Part shown: positions 13,601 to 26,463 of the stretch, in pieces
How positions within the stretch are numbered: position 1 is the first letter of the stretch
Layout of the letters: each line of letters begins with the position of its first letter
DNA from: Puffinus mauretanicus
Taxonomy: Eukaryota; Chordata; Aves; Procellariiformes; Procellariidae
Direction of reading: 5' to 3'
DNA length: 64,000 nt
Assembly: GCA_023333565.1 (NCBI GenBank)
Contig: JAJKFH010002505.1
Span: 62,001 to 126,000, forward strand
Translations under genes and position numbers: made by a program
Notes under the pieces: model-generated
Database searches by the model: none
The model's input: only the letters and a program-made list of their open reading frames with translations
Told to the model about the DNA's origin: nothing

Positions 13601-16600
13601 TAGCCTCCAAAAGAGCATGGCTGGATTTCCAGCCCTGCTTTCAGAATATGTCCTTCTTTTGGGACAGGTAGGATAAACAAATTACCAAGTAGATACCAGG
13701 GTGAGACGAAGATCCTGAGAACAGAGACAAACTTATGCTCTCTTCTGAAGCCAGCCTGAGGGAGCAGAAAGAACTGTTTCTTTCATTCATTTGGAAGCGT
13801 TTATTTTGGTTGCCATCATTCTGGAGGGGTTCTCAAGAGCTACGGAGAATGTCTTTTTTAAAACCAAACCAAACCAAACCTGTCAGTTATCATTATTTGG
13901 GCCCCCACAGTCTTAGGGCAGCAGAATGATGTAAGCTGTTATGTTTCTTTTGCAAAGAAAACAGCAGTAGAGGCAGCAGCTCTACATTACTACTGTTGTG
14001 CAGGCTTCACTACCAGTGCTACCCAGTGTACTTATCTAACCCTGTGAGGAAGAGACAGGTGCCACATACACCTGTGAACTTTCCTGTACAAGATGGCTTA
14101 GCTCCCTAGCTGTCTCCCAGGTATGGGTTCTGTATCTTCTACACTGCATGGGTGGTCCATGCTCAGCTTCGCTTTAACACCAAACCAGTTTTCTCTAAGA
14201 TGAAACCCGAGTGTGGTTCTGGGGCTCATTCAGTGCAAGGACTAATCTACATGTGGATGAAACTACGCCAGAATTTGACTCCCTTGTCCTAGGCAGTTTT
14301 ATAACACTGTGCAAACCCCACAACACTGGAACCCTTACCATCTCAGGCTCTTCACCCAAACTCATGCCACTCTTGGGCATCTACCACATATCTTTGCAAT
14401 CAGAACAACATACTACTGCACATCCACACAACCTTCATGTTCCTTTAGGCACTCTGAAATGTAAATCACCGGCAGATTATTAGTTGTGTCAGAGGCTGCA
14501 TAGGAACCACAAATCTGAGGAGCCACACAGCCAAAGTAGATACAATGCAGACATTCAAGTGAAGCTATCCTAGAGCAGTGTGGGCAGAGCAATCTAACAG
14601 AATCCATTCGAAAGGTAGATGTAGTTTGTATTTCTTCATCTTCCCTAAAGATTGAAACTGTTTGCAAGACTGCATTCTGATGTGATAAATCCTTACGTGG
14701 ACCACTCTTTCTTCAATCCCCTGCCTAAAAAGGACCCATCTGTTTTTTCCTGGAAGTTGGGTGGAAGTTACTTGCTATGAGGTGATATTGGGAGAACCTT
14801 CAGACCATGTTTGGAGCTTATTCTGCTTGGATTCAGGATGCCTCTGCAGTTTCTGTGGATGATTGAAATTCTTGAAGTACAAAGGATAGTTAATCGGAGC
14901 TCTATTCTTATGGCCACCTCCCAGTATACCATGGCTTCTGTTTCTCTTGATGAAATGTCACATTACTGTAGAGCTGTTGTTCAGTTTTCAAAGGACTTCT
15001 CCTGTCAAAAGAGTTGCTTTTTATTAGTCATCAGGAAAGGGATCTGTGCAGACCATGATGCTTATACTTAGGTAACTATGGATCCAAGTGTGCGGCCAGA
15101 TGTATGTTTCTTACTCTTGAATATATATGGCTTTCTCACATCAGCGCTGTCTCCTGAAGCATGCTTAGGTGGACTGTATTTTGGTAGAGGATGACGTGGC
15201 CTTGGGCTTGAGGTCAAGAGGGACGGCTTATGCCGTTACTTGCCAGCAGAGACCAAAACAGTCTAGCCTGGGGACTGATGCCTCACTCATTCTTTGGGCT
15301 AGCTGGGCCTTTAACTTATAGCCTGTAGCAAAAATAGACTTTATCCTGATGGTGCTCTTTATGACCCTTTGTAACCACTGTCAGGCCCCCCACAAGTGAG
15401 TGGGCGGGCCTACATTGATATGATTCACTGAACTTATGTTTTAGCAGCCTTTCCTATTCTTCGTTAACAAAACAATATTTGCTGTGTTTGTTTCCTGCTA
15501 GGTGGTAAGGACTAACCAGTTTTCAGTTACACGACATGAGAAAATAGCCAACGGGCTACTAGGAGACCAGGGTCTGCCTGGTGTGTTTGTGCTATATGAA
15601 CTGTCTCCCATGATGGTGAAGCTGACAGAGAAACACAGGTAAGAGACATTTCAATTTATTTCCTTCACCCTTCATTGATTTTGTCATTTTGCGTAGCTTA
15701 AAACTCCATCCTCACTTAGACACGACAGTGCACGTGCCTGAAAGCCATCCAAGCCCCTTCCCAGTCAGTGGAGAGGAAGAGGCACTCCCAGATGCCCTTC
15801 CTCTCTGTGTGAACACCTGAAACGGATTGGGGTTTTTCTGATACTACCTGAAGAGTTTTAATCCAGTATCAAGATGGAGAAGGAAATTGGTGCAGTGAGC
15901 AGAATTCTGATATAATGGTTCTCGATTCAGACTAATTTCCTTAAAGTCTTTTTTAATGGGAAAACTAGATTTATATAGCATACCCATCTTACCAGCACCT
16001 ACAGCAGCACCCACAGTGATCCAATCTGGTTACTTACTCTGCATTTGTTATAGCTTTTCTGCATGTTGTAGTCAGCATGGAAACTCTTTCTTCTTTCCGG
16101 GTACTCCATTAATCGCAGGCATGTAATTGCAGGGGAATGGAAGGGGTTGTAGCTGTCTGATCTTTTAGGATCATAATGAGGGACAGCCAATGTCTATACT
16201 TTAAAATGTATTAACATGTGCTTAGGGATTTAGTTTTTGTGTTACAGCAGCCTGCTGTGCATTCTGTCTTGGTAGGAATGGATAAAACCTTGGGGATTAA
16301 AAGTCCATCCTTTAGGTTTATAAATTCAGCACTTGCTTCCTAGGGTTGTCATTGAGCTCATTAGAGTGCACTGCTCTAATGCTACTCAATGCTTCTCCGT
16401 GAAAGTATCAGTGACAAACTCCATTCTGTAGCCAGTAGGGGTTATTTAATTGTTAAATCTGTTAATTGGCAGCTATTAATATTTATGTAATGCATACTTA
16501 TGTGCTATGATGAACATTATGATAGTTATTAATAATTAGTTTTTATTAGTTAATTGTTACTTATCTGACACATTGGTATCTGAACTCATGCTGGTTGTTC

Positions 16601-18747
16601 AAATTCTTTTCCTCATTCTAGGTCCTTTACACACTTTCTCACGGGAGTCTGTGCCATTGTTGGAGGCATATTTACAGGTATTGCACCTTTCAATCTTTTT
16701 TCTTTCTAAAGTGTAAACATTTGCCATCTTACTCTTTCTAAAGTCTGCATGTCTGATAATAAATCCCTATTTGATGGGGAGAGATGATTTCAGCCTTCAG
16801 GAGGAGATATAGCACGTTCTGCAGAGCCATGGGAGTGGCATCAGACTGTAATTAGCACTGTAGACTTTCGAGATGCTGTAGATGATGTAGACCTATTATA
16901 ATATTTCATTTTGATGCTCTACAGGACATTTTGTTTTCAAATAATGTGGTCTTTTACATACCGTATGAATGCATCTGTACTGTTTTCTTGGCCAGCTTGG
17001 GTCCATAAGCAGATAGTTACTTTCATGTGGAACCAAAGCCATTAAAATCTGTGAACCCAGGTCACCACAGGCATAGCCATCTCAGAGGTCTCAAACTGTG
17101 TTCCCAGCACTCCAGTGAGTGCTCTGCAGGGACTAAAAGTAGCCCTCACAGCTAGACAGGACCCTGTAAGGACAGACTGTTCCTGCAGAGCCATTTAAAT
17201 GTCTGGACTTCATTCTCAGCACTGGCTTCTGGAATAGCTAATCAGTATCTGCTCAGCTCCATGCATGTGACAGAGCCCAGCCTTGGTCCAGCCTTGCACT
17301 CCAGCTAATACCCCAGGGTGCTCTGAAACATAGTCGGAGATGCTCACGTGGCTGTGAAGGGCCAGCCTGGAGATCTGGTCAGCAGATCTTAGTGGACCTG
17401 AGAAGCCAGCTACTGTATCACGTAACACCTGTATCACATACCTATATCACATAATACCTTTATCTGCAAGGTTTTCCCATCACCTGAAGTGTCACAATGC
17501 TCAAATAACCTGATACTGTTAAACAGGATTTCTGTCTGTAACAAGTTTGATCATATTAATTTCTATGGTTGACTCAGGAAAGACTTTCAAAAATTATTTT
17601 CATGACAAATGCAAGTGTCCTCTAGCACTGATCAGGTTTGACAGCCAGTTCATAGTGTTTGCTGCCATATGCCGTGTTCAGACTCTATATTCTAGAGGAC
17701 AGATCAAATCAGCTGTGTGCAATAGTTTTTGTGTTACAGCATCAAACTGATTGCACAAGTCGAGATAATTTCAGGGCAAAACCAACCACAAAAGTCATCT
17801 GAAGCATCAAAGACCAGATAGTAAGGCCAATAATTCCGTACTCTACAGTAATAAACAGAAGACTCAGTTCCTGTTTTAGCTGCTACTCTTTATATAGTAT
17901 TGAAATGTCTGTCTTTGTGTAGGACCAAGTAATCACTTATTCCTTAGATTGAAGCATTGAAAATACCTTCACTCACTCGCACCGTGTGTTCCCTCCCTGA
18001 CAGGAGCTCAGGGTTCCTGTCCTGTGAAAAGCCACCTCGTTGGATGCAGGGTTGTCTGGGTTTTGTGGTGCAGTAGACCTATTCTGAGCTTTTCTGTGGT
18101 CCCAGAAAAGCACTGAATTAATAGGCTCCTTCAGTGCTGGAGAGATTTGGGGAAAATACTGCAGAAAGAACTAAAGGCATTGGTTTGTTTTGCTTTGTGT
18201 CCACCAAGGACACAAAAGGGTAAACATTGCAGTCTCCAATAAAGGGCATCCATAAAGGGCAGCATCGGGTAGAGTAGCTTACTTTTAAGGTTACTGTGAA
18301 ATGAGCAAGAAATGGCAAACATGCCCTTGGCAAGCTGGGTCAGGGCAATGACATGGCATAAAGCTCTCAGCATCAGCTTCCTCTCCAAACTCTTCTTGCT
18401 CATCAGTAAACACATGTGACTCAGCCTGTCTCATTTTTACTTCTGTAAGAGAGATCTTTTTCTGGAGAAGCATGATCACCTCTGCCCTGCAAGCTGGATC
18501 TTGTCTGTCCTAATGGGAGGAGGACCTTATTCTTCTGAGCAGCAGCAGCTGTCTGTTTTGAGGAACTGGAATTCCTTTCCACTGACAAGGGCTTGTGTTT
18601 TCTTTCCCTGGGAGTTGTTCTCTCTTTGAGGCATGTCTGGCTTAATGCATCTGTTTTTCCCTTTTAGTTGCAGGACTCATTGACTCCTTGATCTATCACT
18701 CAGCACGTGCCATCCAGAAGAAAATTGAACTTGGGAAGACAACATAA
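10667..18747 (+). CDS. ERGIC3: ERGIC3, ER-Golgi intermediate compartment protein 3 (last six coding exons, 5' part missing)
   Basis: ERGIC3 is a two-pass membrane protein of the early secretory pathway (Erv46 family) that cycles between ER and Golgi and helps move cargo. Exons: 10667-10698, 11356-11452, 13168-13232, 15502-15638, 16622-16677 and 18668-18747, all with AG acceptors and GT donors and all joining in frame. They encode about 155 C-terminal residues of a protein of about 383 in mammals. Diagnostic stretches are INMTHYIKHLSFG, YPGIVNPLDG, MMFQYFVKVVPTVYMKVDGE and GLLGDQGLPGVFVLYELSP. The final transmembrane segment spans the last two exons (FLTGVCAIVGG, then AGLIDSLIYH), and the short cytosolic tail ends KKIELGKTT. 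Nothing is broken. The gene runs toward the sialyltransferase gene, tail to tail. Confidence 0.97.
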
Positions 18748-19455
18748 ATAAGCAACAACCTCACCCCACAAAAAAAAACTCTAAGGAGAACTAAACAGGT
18801 TTTTCAAAACACAAGTGATCTTCTGAGTGCACAAGAGAAGAGGTTTGGAATTACCAGATGGCGCTGACTGCTCTTATGTTACTGTCCCATCATTCTTTGT
18901 TTGGCATTAATTTGTGGATGGATCTGCTTGAGCCTTGCTGCTATAAAGATTAGCCATCTTGTCTGGCTGTGCAGACCCTACGGTAAAAACCCTTTTGTGT
19001 CAGTCCATGTTCATCCAGTTCCGCCCCCTTCCCCGAAAGAGATGCTGGAGATACTGCGTTCTGTTTGCCTCCAGGAATAATGTACTGTATTGTCATGAGA
19101 CCTGGATTGAAGTTGCCATCAAATAAGCTTTCTAGCAACACCATCTAGATTTTAAAATTTTTCTTAAAAATATTTCTGAGTGTGCTGATGCTGTATGCCA
19201 GACCTCTGTGAAAATGTGCTGAATCCCATGCGCTTTCCTTCCAGCTGTCCTGGGCAACATGGTGCAACCTAGCACTTGGGATGTACTTACTGTCCCATGG
19301 GGCATTGCAGTTGCTCCAGATTGCTCTTTGTACGAAAGATGCAAGTTGATGTTTCAGCAAAAAAAGTGTTTGGAGTTCTAATTGATTTTTAAATTGGATT
19401 GTGTTTTTCACTTCCCCTCTGTTTATATTTGAAATAAAAAATTTGAAATATAAAA
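18748..19455 (+). other. ERGIC3: ERGIC3 3' untranslated region
   Basis: The sequence after the TAA stop continues for about 700 bases to a canonical poly(A) signal. It holds no conserved frame and is moderately AT-rich, as expected of a vertebrate 3' UTR. The exact cleavage site cannot be read; about 15-20 bases after the signal is assumed. Confidence 0.7.
19433..19438 (+). terminator. Poly(A) signal AATAAA of ERGIC3
   Basis: A canonical AATAAA about 690 bases after the stop codon on the sense strand, followed by an AT-rich and then a GT-rich stretch. Confidence 0.7.
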
Positions 19456-20831
19456 TATATTGAAGTCCATCCTCTGTGTGTTTTGGTAAAGCATTTGGAA
19501 GAATAATTAAATTATTTGAACTAATCCTGGTACTGAATTTGAAATTATAATTAAACAACACATCTGCATTGTGGCAAAGTATGTAGATATCATGATGATG
19601 TGTATGATCATAATGATCTACACAAGTGAGTGAAGTGCTTGGTATGTGAAATTATATTGGGAGAAAATAATGAGGAAAAATAAAATACTGTGCTAAAACA
19701 GACTCACTACTCTTTTAAATCTCGGCTCTGGATTTGCTTTGGTATTGACTCTAAACTTGGTCCAAGCAATTGGTCCAACAGTATACAGTGAGTGTGACAG
19801 GCACAGGATCAGATAATGCAGAAAGAAAGCTATTTTATAATTCATTTGAAAGTAGGCTTTTTTTGTGCGGGTTTTTTTTTAATTAGTTGAACTTACCAAC
19901 AAACCAAGAAGTATAAAAACTTGTGGTTTTTTCAATCACGGAGAGAAGCAATTTGAGGTGTGGGTAAGGAGGCTAATTAATCTCCAAGCTAGAATACTGA
20001 AAAAAATGGGTTTGGGGGGGGGGGAAAAAAAAAAAAACCACAAAACATTTGAAACAAGGGTATTTAATAAATCCATCAGGTCAGGATCATAGAGTACTAC
20101 TACAATGTGAGGAAGGGGACATAGTATCTAGATGTTTTATCAGGAACAAAAAGTGACTTGAACAGTTTCAATTGCTCAGCTCTGTAACTAAATTTGAAAG
20201 AATAATCAGGAGGGGAAAGATGAATGGAAATAATATAGCAAGAGTTTAACCCACAGTTAAACAATTACCAGCTAATTGCTTGTCTTTGATAAGAAAGCCA
20301 GTTACAGAAAGCTTAGAAAAGCATTGGAGAGCATAGCACAGAGCACTGCTTAGCGCCTTGAGAAGATAGAGGGAAGGTGAAGGGACAGGTAAGTGTAAGA
20401 CTTGTACTCAATGTGGGAAACTGGATATAATGGGGAAGAGAAACAGAAGACATGCAGAAATGGAGATTCTACCTGGAGAGGTAGAAAATCAACGAAGCTA
20501 ATAGTTAAGTAATATGGCTTCTGCTATAAAATGGGAGCTTATGAGTAGGAGAGATCTGGTGATTTTAATACACTGAAAGACCAAGTGACTAATAGGCATG
20601 GAAAAGCTGACTCCGATTCAAGGATGTTCGTGTTTGTGACTGAAAGTAGGAAAAGACATCCTGCTAACCCAGCTGTGGAGGAGAAGATCTCCTTTGGGGA
20701 GCTCAGTCTCCAGGGTCTGCAATCTTGTTCTGCAGGGTCGGGTTGAGATAGATTGTGCTGTCTTTTCAAAGCATTAAGGGCTCAAAAAGTAAAGCAAATG
20801 TTAGTAATAGATTTCATGTATGTTTTCAAAG
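19456..20831. other. Intergenic gap between two convergent genes
   Basis: AT-rich sequence between the ERGIC3 poly(A) site (+) and the sialyltransferase poly(A) signal (-). It contains a G-run followed by an A-run near 20013-20037. No exon, RNA gene or recognisable element was seen. Confidence 0.5.
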
Positions 20832-20837
20832 TTTATT
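20832..20837 (-). terminator. Candidate poly(A) signal of the sialyltransferase gene
   Basis: AATAAA on the minus strand (TTTATT on the plus strand), about 615 bases after the sialyltransferase stop codon. It is the first canonical signal noted in that direction. Confidence 0.5.
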
Positions 20838-21450
20838 CAACGTAAGATCACTTCAACTGTACTTGATTCCGTTGTCTTGGCGTGCTTGATTTTTTCCTTT
20901 CTTACTCTTCTTTGATACAATTTTAAAAATATTTCCTTAGTTATAAAAAGACAGGAAAGGAAGATGCCCCTCTCCCCCTGCCCAAAGAACAACTATGAAC
21001 CTCTACCAAAAGACATCAGTGGGTGGAAATGTCAGCTTCGTCATGCGGACAGCCACATTTGAGCAGTTGCCGTCACCACCACCACCGCTGTCACCCAACA
21101 GCTTCACGGGACATGCACAGCAGCTCATGGGCTCCACATCCACCTCCAGCCCCACTGTCTCCCCTTCCTCTCTCCCAGCCAGTACGGGCAGAGCCATGCC
21201 CACCCTGTGTCCAGGCAAATGCAACGTCCCTCGTGCCATGGGAGCGTTACACCTCCTGGCACCCACAGTGCCCAGCTCGTGGGACCAGCACAAGCAGCAC
21301 CGAGACCCCAGGGATCGCAGGGTCTGTGAGCCCAGGCATGTGGCAGCGCTGGCAGGGAGAAGCAAGCTAAAGAGCTGAGGCAGCTGGCAGTAGTGCAGGG
21401 GGCTGCCAGTTCCTGCACTAACGGCCTGGCTTCAGTTTCTTGGAAATGCA

Positions 21451-23709
21451 TCATTTGTAGAATAAAATCCTGCCTTCGGCTGCCAGTCTCTCAATGAGGC
21501 TGAATTCAACATCAGCATCGTGAACCCTTGTCCTGCGAAAGGCTCCGGACCCGCGGTTTTTCTCCCAGTAGTGGTGCCAGTTCCCTTCACTGTCTGCTCC
21601 GAAGCCAAACACGGACACCTGCGCACACACCAGCAAGACCCATCACTGCACGGGTGCTCAGTCAGCCTGAGAGTGTGCAGACAAGCGGTGCAGTGATGGT
21701 ACAGCAGCAGTGCCCAGTCCCACTGGCCACACTCACCTGCTGGCAGGTGTGCAAGGCGAAAAGCAGGGCTGTGAAGCCGGTGGAGGGGTAGCGCCCGTGG
21801 CGCTGTGTCCAGTTGTCATGGATGTACTTGAGGAAAGCTGGACTCAGGATCAGCACCTGAGTGGGTAGCAGAGGAGCCATCAGCTGCTCACCGTGCTGCT
21901 CACCGGCTCTGCCTGCATCCCACCGAAAAACAAGCCCTGTCTCTGCCCAGAGGAGCTCTGCCTGCCCAGGAGGAGTTGAAGCCTGCTGAGCCCTTACCTT
22001 GTTTCTGTCAGCTTTGATGAACTGTTTCACTTTCATGTATGTGCTGCAAAAGCCAGAGGACAGCAGTGAGCATGGGGCACTCCTGCTGCCAGGGCCTCTC
22101 CTTCGGAGGCAGCCGGTTTGCAGATAGGTGGCTGTGTCCACCAGGACCCAGCCCCATGCACCCTCAGTCCCTTGGGCTGGCCCAGCAGCATCCCCTGGCC
22201 TGGCTCTGGGGAGGGACACATCAAGCCCATGGCCCCACAGTGGGGACGACCACCATCCCACCCATGGGGTTACGGGGCTGCAGGATGCCCAAGCCCTGCG
22301 GGGACGGGTCAGTGCCCACTTCCCCAAACTGTGGTGCAGAGGGATGCCAGGACCCTCGCCCAGGGGCCCTTCGTCCCACCAGGCCTGTGATGCCAGGGCC
22401 CCAGTGAGGCCCCAGGGTCCCCAGGACCACCCCGCGCCATCTCCAGGGCCTCCAGCACAAGAGATGCCGTCCCCCGAAGCTGACGCACTGCGTGATCTCT
22501 CCAGTGGAGAAGGCGCTGGCCACCCACTGCAGGTCCAGTGGCTTGAAGGGGACAAGGACGAGGTGGACGCCGGGCCCAAGGTTCACTGCACTCTCTGGGT
22601 ACATGAAGTGATGGGTTGTTCTCATGCCAACATCCAGCTCAAAGCCAGTGATCTTTGCTCTGTTCATCCTAGGAGACAGCAGGAAGGCACGTCCTGAAAT
22701 GAAGGTGCACACCATGCCGGTCCCAGGCTGCTGGACCCACCAGGCAGGGACACCAGGTTACCCTGGCCAGCAGCAAAGAGGGGACATGGACAACACAGGG
22801 CTGGTGTGTGCCTCAGGGTAGGGGACACCAGAGAGCAGGGCCAGCAGGCCCCCAGCCATCGCAGGGCTTGTGTAGGCAGATTTCACAGGGTGGCCAGGGA
22901 CTGGAGCATGCCAAGGTCCCAGGGAGACAGGGAGAGGCCAAGCCCCTTTGGGACACTCACCTCAGCACCCAGTCGTGGGCGTCGATCCGCAGCCCGTGGC
23001 TGGACCCCTTCAGCCGCCCTGAGTTCCCCACCACCGCACAAGTCCTGCAGCGAGATGGGTCCCACGTGCTGCTGGTCGGGGCTGGGAGGACAGTGAAGAG
23101 CTGCCAAATTATGGCCTGGAGCTGGATGCCACTCGGGGGACCCTGCAGGGTCTGGGGGAGCAAGGGCAGAGACAGGCAGCATCAGCCTCCCCCCACCCCG
23201 CCATTACCCCTAAAGGGGGATGGAGCCCCACTCATCCCAGCAGAGCCCTGGGAAAGGCACAGAAAAACCCAATGGGATATTAGGAAAAGGGTGCAGGACA
23301 GCCCAGAGAGGTGGGGGGGGGTGGTGAGCTGCAGTCCCTGCACTCCCTTCATCCTCCATCACATCTGTCCAATTTGACCTTGGCCCTGCCCCACTGCAAA
23401 CAGATTCAGTGAGCCCAGGAAGAGCCCCAAGCTCCCGCCCATGCCCCCACTCACCAGCCACCACTGAATCACGTCAGATGAGAGCTTGTGGGCTGCACCC
23501 ATCAACAGAGGCCCCATGGCCATGTTGTAGCGGGCATTGAACCATGTGGAGCTGTTGGCACTGGCGGTACAGCGGGCAGTGGGGGTGTCAAGGAGGGAGG
23601 GAGCCCAAGGGAAGGGGCCAAGGCCATCCTTTGGGGCTCGGAAACATTGCCACAGGACCAGCAGCAGGCACAGGGCCAGCACCACCTGCGTGCGCCTCTG
23701 GCACAGCAT
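21451..23709 (-). CDS. Beta-galactoside alpha-2,3-sialyltransferase, ST3GAL1/2/8 group (complete, six exons)
   Basis: Golgi type II enzyme that transfers sialic acid from CMP-Neu5Ac to galactose, in this group usually on Gal-beta1,3-GalNAc of O-glycans and gangliosides. Exons in transcript order: 23709-23455, 23151-22961, 22668-22489, 22043-21998, 21856-21737, 21618-21451. Splices are canonical and the total is 960 nt, giving 319 residues (mammalian ST3GAL1 has about 340). Residues 9-23 form the signal anchor ([15 protein letters not shown]). Sialylmotif L starts [14 protein letters not shown], motif S contains [16 protein letters not shown], motif III is GNWHHYWE, and motif VS is [11 protein letters not shown]. 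The conserved motif L and motif S cysteines are present. One NSS sequon lies at residues 52-54. The ATG follows an upstream CpG island. An ST3GAL8 identity is inferred from position and similarity; ST3GAL1-like is the safe call. Confidence 0.9.
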
Positions 23710-23859
23710 CCCTCATGCCACCTGCAGCGAGATGTCACAGGGACCAGTGGCAGTGGCACCACAGGACCCCTTCCCACCCACCCTCCCTGCCCAGCCTCCT
23801 GGGACACCCCTTGGCTGCTCACCAACCCTGTAGGGATCTGAAATAGCCTGGTACGCGTT

Positions 23860-24260
23860 TCCTTTTCAAACCGTTCAATGGCTTTATTGCTGTGCTCTGC
23901 TTCTGGCACTGCTGCAGTTACTTTAGGTCCGGGAAGGGCCGGCTGGCAGCACGTGCGGAACGAGGAGCTGCTCTCTGCCTGCAACACTTTTAGGGTCTGC
24001 AAATTGACCCGCGAACAAGTGAAAAAGCGTCGTCACCCCAGCTCCCCTCTGGAGCGGCAGCCACCCATCCGCGAAGCAGCTCCTCTGCCGGCAGTGAGCC
24101 CTCCCGCCTCCTCCCCACGCACGCCGGCGCCGTGCAGCAGGCGCTGGGCGGAGGAGCCCCCCGGCCTCTCTGCCGCCGCTGAGCGCACGCAGGCGCCGTG
24201 CAGCCGGCGAGGCGCTCCCGCCCCAGCGGCCCTGGGGTTTTGCAGCTTCAAGGGCACTGA
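23860..24260 (-). promoter_or_regulatory. CpG island, likely promoter/first-exon region of the sialyltransferase gene
   Basis: A CpG-dense block lies 150-550 bases upstream of the sialyltransferase start codon. It contains a pair of near-identical units at 24121-24145 and 24187-24216 (shared core GGCGCCGTGCAG, period 66). No TATA box was seen. CpG islands at this distance usually mark the transcription start of vertebrate genes, so a 5' UTR exon probably begins here. Confidence 0.45.
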
Positions 24261-26457
24261 ATTACCGCCAGGAGGAAGGAGCAGGAAGTCCTAACTGCCG
24301 TCTGTGTGCATGAACATTTCTTAAATAACCATATTTAAGGGACATTTCTGTTCTCCATCTAAAAGCACTCACATAAAACTAAAGTCAGAGGGAAAAGGGT
24401 TTTCTCATCCTCTGGGAGTTTACGAGGGGCTCAGCCCCTCAGGACCTGGCTCCCGTGGGCCAAGGCAAGAGTGAAGGATGAGCAGGGATGTGGGGACAGC
24501 CTCTATCCCAGGGTCAGAAGCAACTGCAGCAGGTTGGGGAGGAGGAGGGTCCCCTCTGTACTGGGAAAGCTGAAGGAGAGAAAACCCCTCCTGTCCTCAC
24601 AGGAGAACCCTGTGCTTCCCCCAGTCCCCTGGGTGCTGATGTGGCGCCACAGGTCAGCACCGGCTTCTTTTCTCCACATTAACCATTTTCTGCGGCTCCT
24701 GCAGCACGGACATACCTGCTTGCCGTGGTATCCAACCAGCTGCACTCAAATCTGCCCCGCAGGACGTGCATCTGACAGCAAAACTGCTGCTCCTGGGGGT
24801 CCAAGCAATGAACAGAGATGAGAGATTTGGGGAGGGGAGGGGTTTGGATGATCCCAGCTGGCTGCAGCAGGTCATGCTCCCCTTTCAAAAAGCAACTGAA
24901 CCGCCACTTCTTCTTGAAGGGAAGCACAAACAAGCCACCACCAGCGTGCTGGAAACGCAGATGTGGGTGCTCCCGAGCAGGAAGCGGCCACAAAATGCCG
25001 GCTCTTTGCCCCGCAGGCCTGGGGGGTCCCCAAAGGCCCTCGACGCTCTCCCTGCCGGTGGTCACAGATCCCTTTGACTTAGTCTTTTGCCCTCCTGCAG
25101 CAGCCATGAACATTTGCCATGATGGAGGCAAAGAGCATCCATCTGACATGCCAGTTGGGCCAGGAGCCAGTGGTCCCCCAGTGCTCGTGGAGCCTCGAGG
25201 GTTATTAAGTCACAGCCCATGGAGGGAGAGGAGCTGGCTGGTGGCTGCATGGCAGGTGCCAGCATTTCCATTAAGCCCAGAGCCAGGGGACTCAGGCAGC
25301 GCAGTGAATATTTCATTAAGCTTTTGGCAGTCACCCATCACCGGGGAGGGCAGGGCTCTGGACAGGAAGGGTTGAGTGGCCCTGTCTCCCTGCCTGTGCC
25401 CATGTGCAGCCCCTGCTCTGTGGACAGGACCTCTCCACCTGCACCCACACTCCCACAGCGGGTGAAACACCCGCCCGACCCTGCGCCCAGAGGTGCCCCA
25501 CTCCTTGGGGTTCCCCAGCCCAGCACCATCGGCCACAAGCCACCACGCCACAGCCATGCAGCCGCTTGCATCGGGCTGCACCCAGTCGCCACAGACCTGG
25601 CCCCGTCCCCGCTCAGCCCCAAGGGACACCGCCAGGAGCTCCCCAGCCCCGCAGCCAGGAAAGAGGCCCTCATGGTGTTGCAACCCCCTGCTCCCCAGCC
25701 AGCTGTCCCTGGGGACCCCCACCTCCTCAGAGGAAGCGACGCTGAGCAGGGCCAAGCGAAGGTGACGCTGCTGGGCTTGGTGGCCTCACCAGTGCTCGTT
25801 GCAAGCTGCAACAACGACCACAGGAAGAGGAAGTGTTGCACCATGACGTGGAGGAGAACAGAGCCTCGCGGCAAGTGGCACAGTGAGGTCAGGGCTGCCG
25901 TCCCTCCTCCAGCAGTGCCCATCACCCTGGCATCCTGGCATGGCCCTCCCATGCAGCCCAGCACTGTGGCAGCCACCAGTCCCACTGGAGCTGGATGCCC
26001 TGGCCACGTTCCCAGGGCCAAATCAGGAAAATCATCATTAAAATGTTCCTCTGAGGGTGGGAGAATCTGCCTGGAGTGGAACTGCCCTCCTGTACCTACG
26101 GGTCCTGTTGGGACAGCTCAACATTTGCCAACACTGACACCAGCAACACAGAGGTCTCAACAGCCTCATGCATCCAGCACCTCACCAGCTCATTTCTTTT
26201 GCTCACCTGGATGGGATTTTGGCTCAGAGAGGACAGAAGGCAGCTGTGAAATGTGCCTCAGCAACTGGAAAAACACATCCAGAAGAGAAAAGCCATGCAA
26301 GATGAATTGTGAGTAATTTTATCCAAGGGGAGGTCAGCTCCCTTTGCTCTGATGCCTGAGAGGAGGTTTGGTGCCTGAGGGAGAGTGGCAAAGAAGAAGG
26401 ATCTGGGAACTCAAACTAGAACAACCCTGTGAAATACAGAGCACCGAAGAGCCAGTA
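24261..26457. other. GC-rich gap between the sialyltransferase promoter and the 3' end of the ASAP-like gene
   Basis: About 2.2 kb of GC-rich, CpG-poor sequence. Long open frames on both strands (for example plus 25219-26316) look like by-products of composition: residue content is dominated by P, S, A, H and Q, and no domain or splice structure is visible. No repeat family was recognised. Confidence 0.45.
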
Positions 26458-26463
26458 TTTATT
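26458..26463 (-). terminator. Candidate poly(A) signal of the ASAP-like gene
   Basis: AATAAA on the minus strand about 670 bases after the ASAP stop codon, giving a plausible 3' UTR from 27134 down to about 26440. Confidence 0.5.

Noticed and set aside
21662..22579. A continuous 305-codon minus-strand frame across the sialyltransferase locus
   Set aside because: It runs through introns and mixes one true exon (21737-21856) with intronic sequence. The spliced model keeps all sialylmotifs in one frame.
25219..26316. A 365-codon open frame on the plus strand, with long overlapping frames on the minus strand
   Set aside because: GC-rich sequence makes long frames by chance. Composition is P/S/A/H-rich, no domain is visible, and frames are open on both strands at once.
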